The translations under genes were made by a program, and so were the position numbers. The notes below the pieces were generated by a model, which was not told the origin of the DNA, made no database searches, and worked only from the letters and a program-made list of their open reading frames with translations. A stretch of 7,005 nt of DNA from contig CAMYKJ010000048.1 of NCBI GenBank assembly GCA_947258945.1, positions 1 through 7,005 of the forward strand, read 5' to 3'. This document shows, piece by piece, positions 6,129-7,005 of this stretch. Position 1 is the first letter of the stretch. Every line of letters starts with the position of its first letter. Source of the stretch: an uncultured Ectothiorhodospiraceae bacterium (GTDB taxonomy: Bacteria; Pseudomonadota; Gammaproteobacteria; UBA9214).

Positions 6129-7005
6129 TGACTGCCGAACAGATGCTGCCCGCGCATACCCTGTCCGGGTTGCTGCGTGATTACTGCAACGACCGGATAC
6201 GACAGGACATCAAGGTGTCGGGACTGGCGCTGGACAGTCGCAAGGTGCAGGCCGGCGACCTGTTCCTGGCGGTGGCCGGGACGCAGACGCACGGCCTGCA
6301 GCATGCCCGACAGGCAATCGCCCTCGGTGCCGTGGCGGTCGCCTGGGAACCGGTGGAAGGCAACACCGCGCTGGCCGAGGCCGCCGCGCTGCTGCCGGCG
6401 ACGACGGTTGCCGTGCCCGGACTGGGGCGCGTGGTGGGATTGATCGCCGACCGCTTCTACGGTCATCCGTCGCGCGGCATGTTCATGATCGGCGTGACCG
6501 GCACGGATGGCAAGACCTCCGTCAGTCATTTCATTGCGCAGGCGCTGAACAGTCCCGAGCGGCGCTGCGGCATGATCGGCACGCTGGGTTACGGTCTCTA
6601 CGCTGAGCTGCAGCAGTCCGACAACACCACTCCGGATGCGCTGACCATACATCGCTGCCTGCAGGACATGCAGCTGGCCGGTGCGCGCTGTGTGGTCTCG
6701 GAAGTTTCCTCACACGCCATGGACCAGGGACGTGTCAATGGCGTGTATTTTGATATCGCGGTCCTGACCAACCTGTCACGTGACCATCTCGATTATCACG
6801 GCAACGTCGAGGCCTACGCCGAGGCGAAGCGCAAGCTGTTCCACTCGCATGGCCTGCGCTATGCCGTCATCAATGCCGATGACCCGTTCGGCAGCGCGCT
6901 GCTTGACGCGATTCCGCCGGGCGTGGCACCGGTGGCCTACCGGCTGGAGAACGAGCCGTTCCGCACACGCTTTCCCGCGCAGTGGGTGATCGCGCGCAAC
7001 CTGCA
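6125..7005 (+). CDS. murE: UDP-N-acetylmuramoyl-tripeptide synthetase MurE (3' end outside the window)
   Basis: About 293 codons are present and the frame is open to the window edge. MurE is the cytoplasmic ATP-dependent ligase that adds the third amino acid (meso-diaminopimelate in most Gram-negatives) to UDP-MurNAc-L-Ala-D-Glu. Seen in order: the N-terminal UDP-binding domain with LDSRKVQAGDLFLAVAG (36-52), the ATP-binding loop GVTGTDGKTS (123-132), the substrate motif NTTPDAL, EVSSHAMDQGRV, and NLSRDHLDYHGNVEAYAEAK, whose final lysine region corresponds to the carbamylated lysine of Mur ligases. The usual loop reads GTNGKT; here Asn is Asp. The DNPR motif that marks diaminopimelate specificity would lie past the window, so the added amino acid is inferred. 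GGGAG (6113-6117) is seven bases before ATG 6125 and ten before ATG 6128; either may initiate, and 6125 gives an ATGA overlap with ftsI. Confidence 0.96.
   Translation, partial: MMTAEQMLPAHTLSGLLRDYCNDRIRQDIKVSGLALDSRKVQAGDLFLAVAGTQTHGLQHARQAIALGAVAVAWEPVEGNTALAEAAALLPATTVAVPGLGRVVGLIADRFYGHPSRGMFMIGVTGTDGKTSVSHFIAQALNSPERRCGMIGTLGYGLYAELQQSDNTTPDALTIHRCLQDMQLAGARCVVSEVSSHAMDQGRVNGVYFDIAVLTNLSRDHLDYHGNVEAYAEAKRKLFHSHGLRYAVINADDPFGSALLDAIPPGVAPVAYRLENEPFRTRFPAQWVIARNL

Overview
The window is chromosomal DNA of a GC-rich gammaproteobacterium. The SSB, RsmH, FtsL, FtsI and MurE proteins, and the remains of a YajR-type transporter, all resemble gammaproteobacterial versions. The gene order uvrA (divergent) / MFS transporter / ssb is one I know from Pseudomonas. 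I cannot name the genus; a Chromatiales-like or related environmental lineage is only a guess.

Layout. Bases 1-68 hold the first 22 codons of uvrA on the minus strand. A 74-bp divergent spacer follows, then a YajR-like major facilitator transporter gene (143-1428) whose reading frame is broken twice; the evidence points to two short deletions. Next is ssb (1600-2043), closed by a perfect-palindrome intrinsic terminator (2064-2093). The 718-bp gap from the ssb stop to mraZ carries an inverted pair of REP-like C/G-rich hairpin repeats (2169-2262), a stretch with no recognisable gene, and then a strong sigma70 promoter with a phased array of MraZ-type operator repeats.

From 2762 to the window end runs the start of the dcw (division and cell wall) cluster: mraZ, rsmH (mraW), ftsL, ftsI and murE (cut off by the window end). 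The genes are tightly packed. There is a 3-bp gap between mraZ and rsmH, and 4-bp ATGA overlaps at rsmH/ftsL, ftsL/ftsI and probably ftsI/murE, so a single translationally coupled transcript is likely. MraZ probably represses its own promoter. RsmH methylates 16S rRNA, FtsL and FtsI belong to the septal peptidoglycan machine, and MurE makes a cytoplasmic peptidoglycan precursor.

I found no undescribed multi-gene system. The items most worth a second look are the doubly broken yajR-like gene, the five-step 10-bp operator array that runs into the mraZ ribosome binding site with its TTG start, and the REP-like pair at the junction between the uvrA/ssb block and the dcw block.
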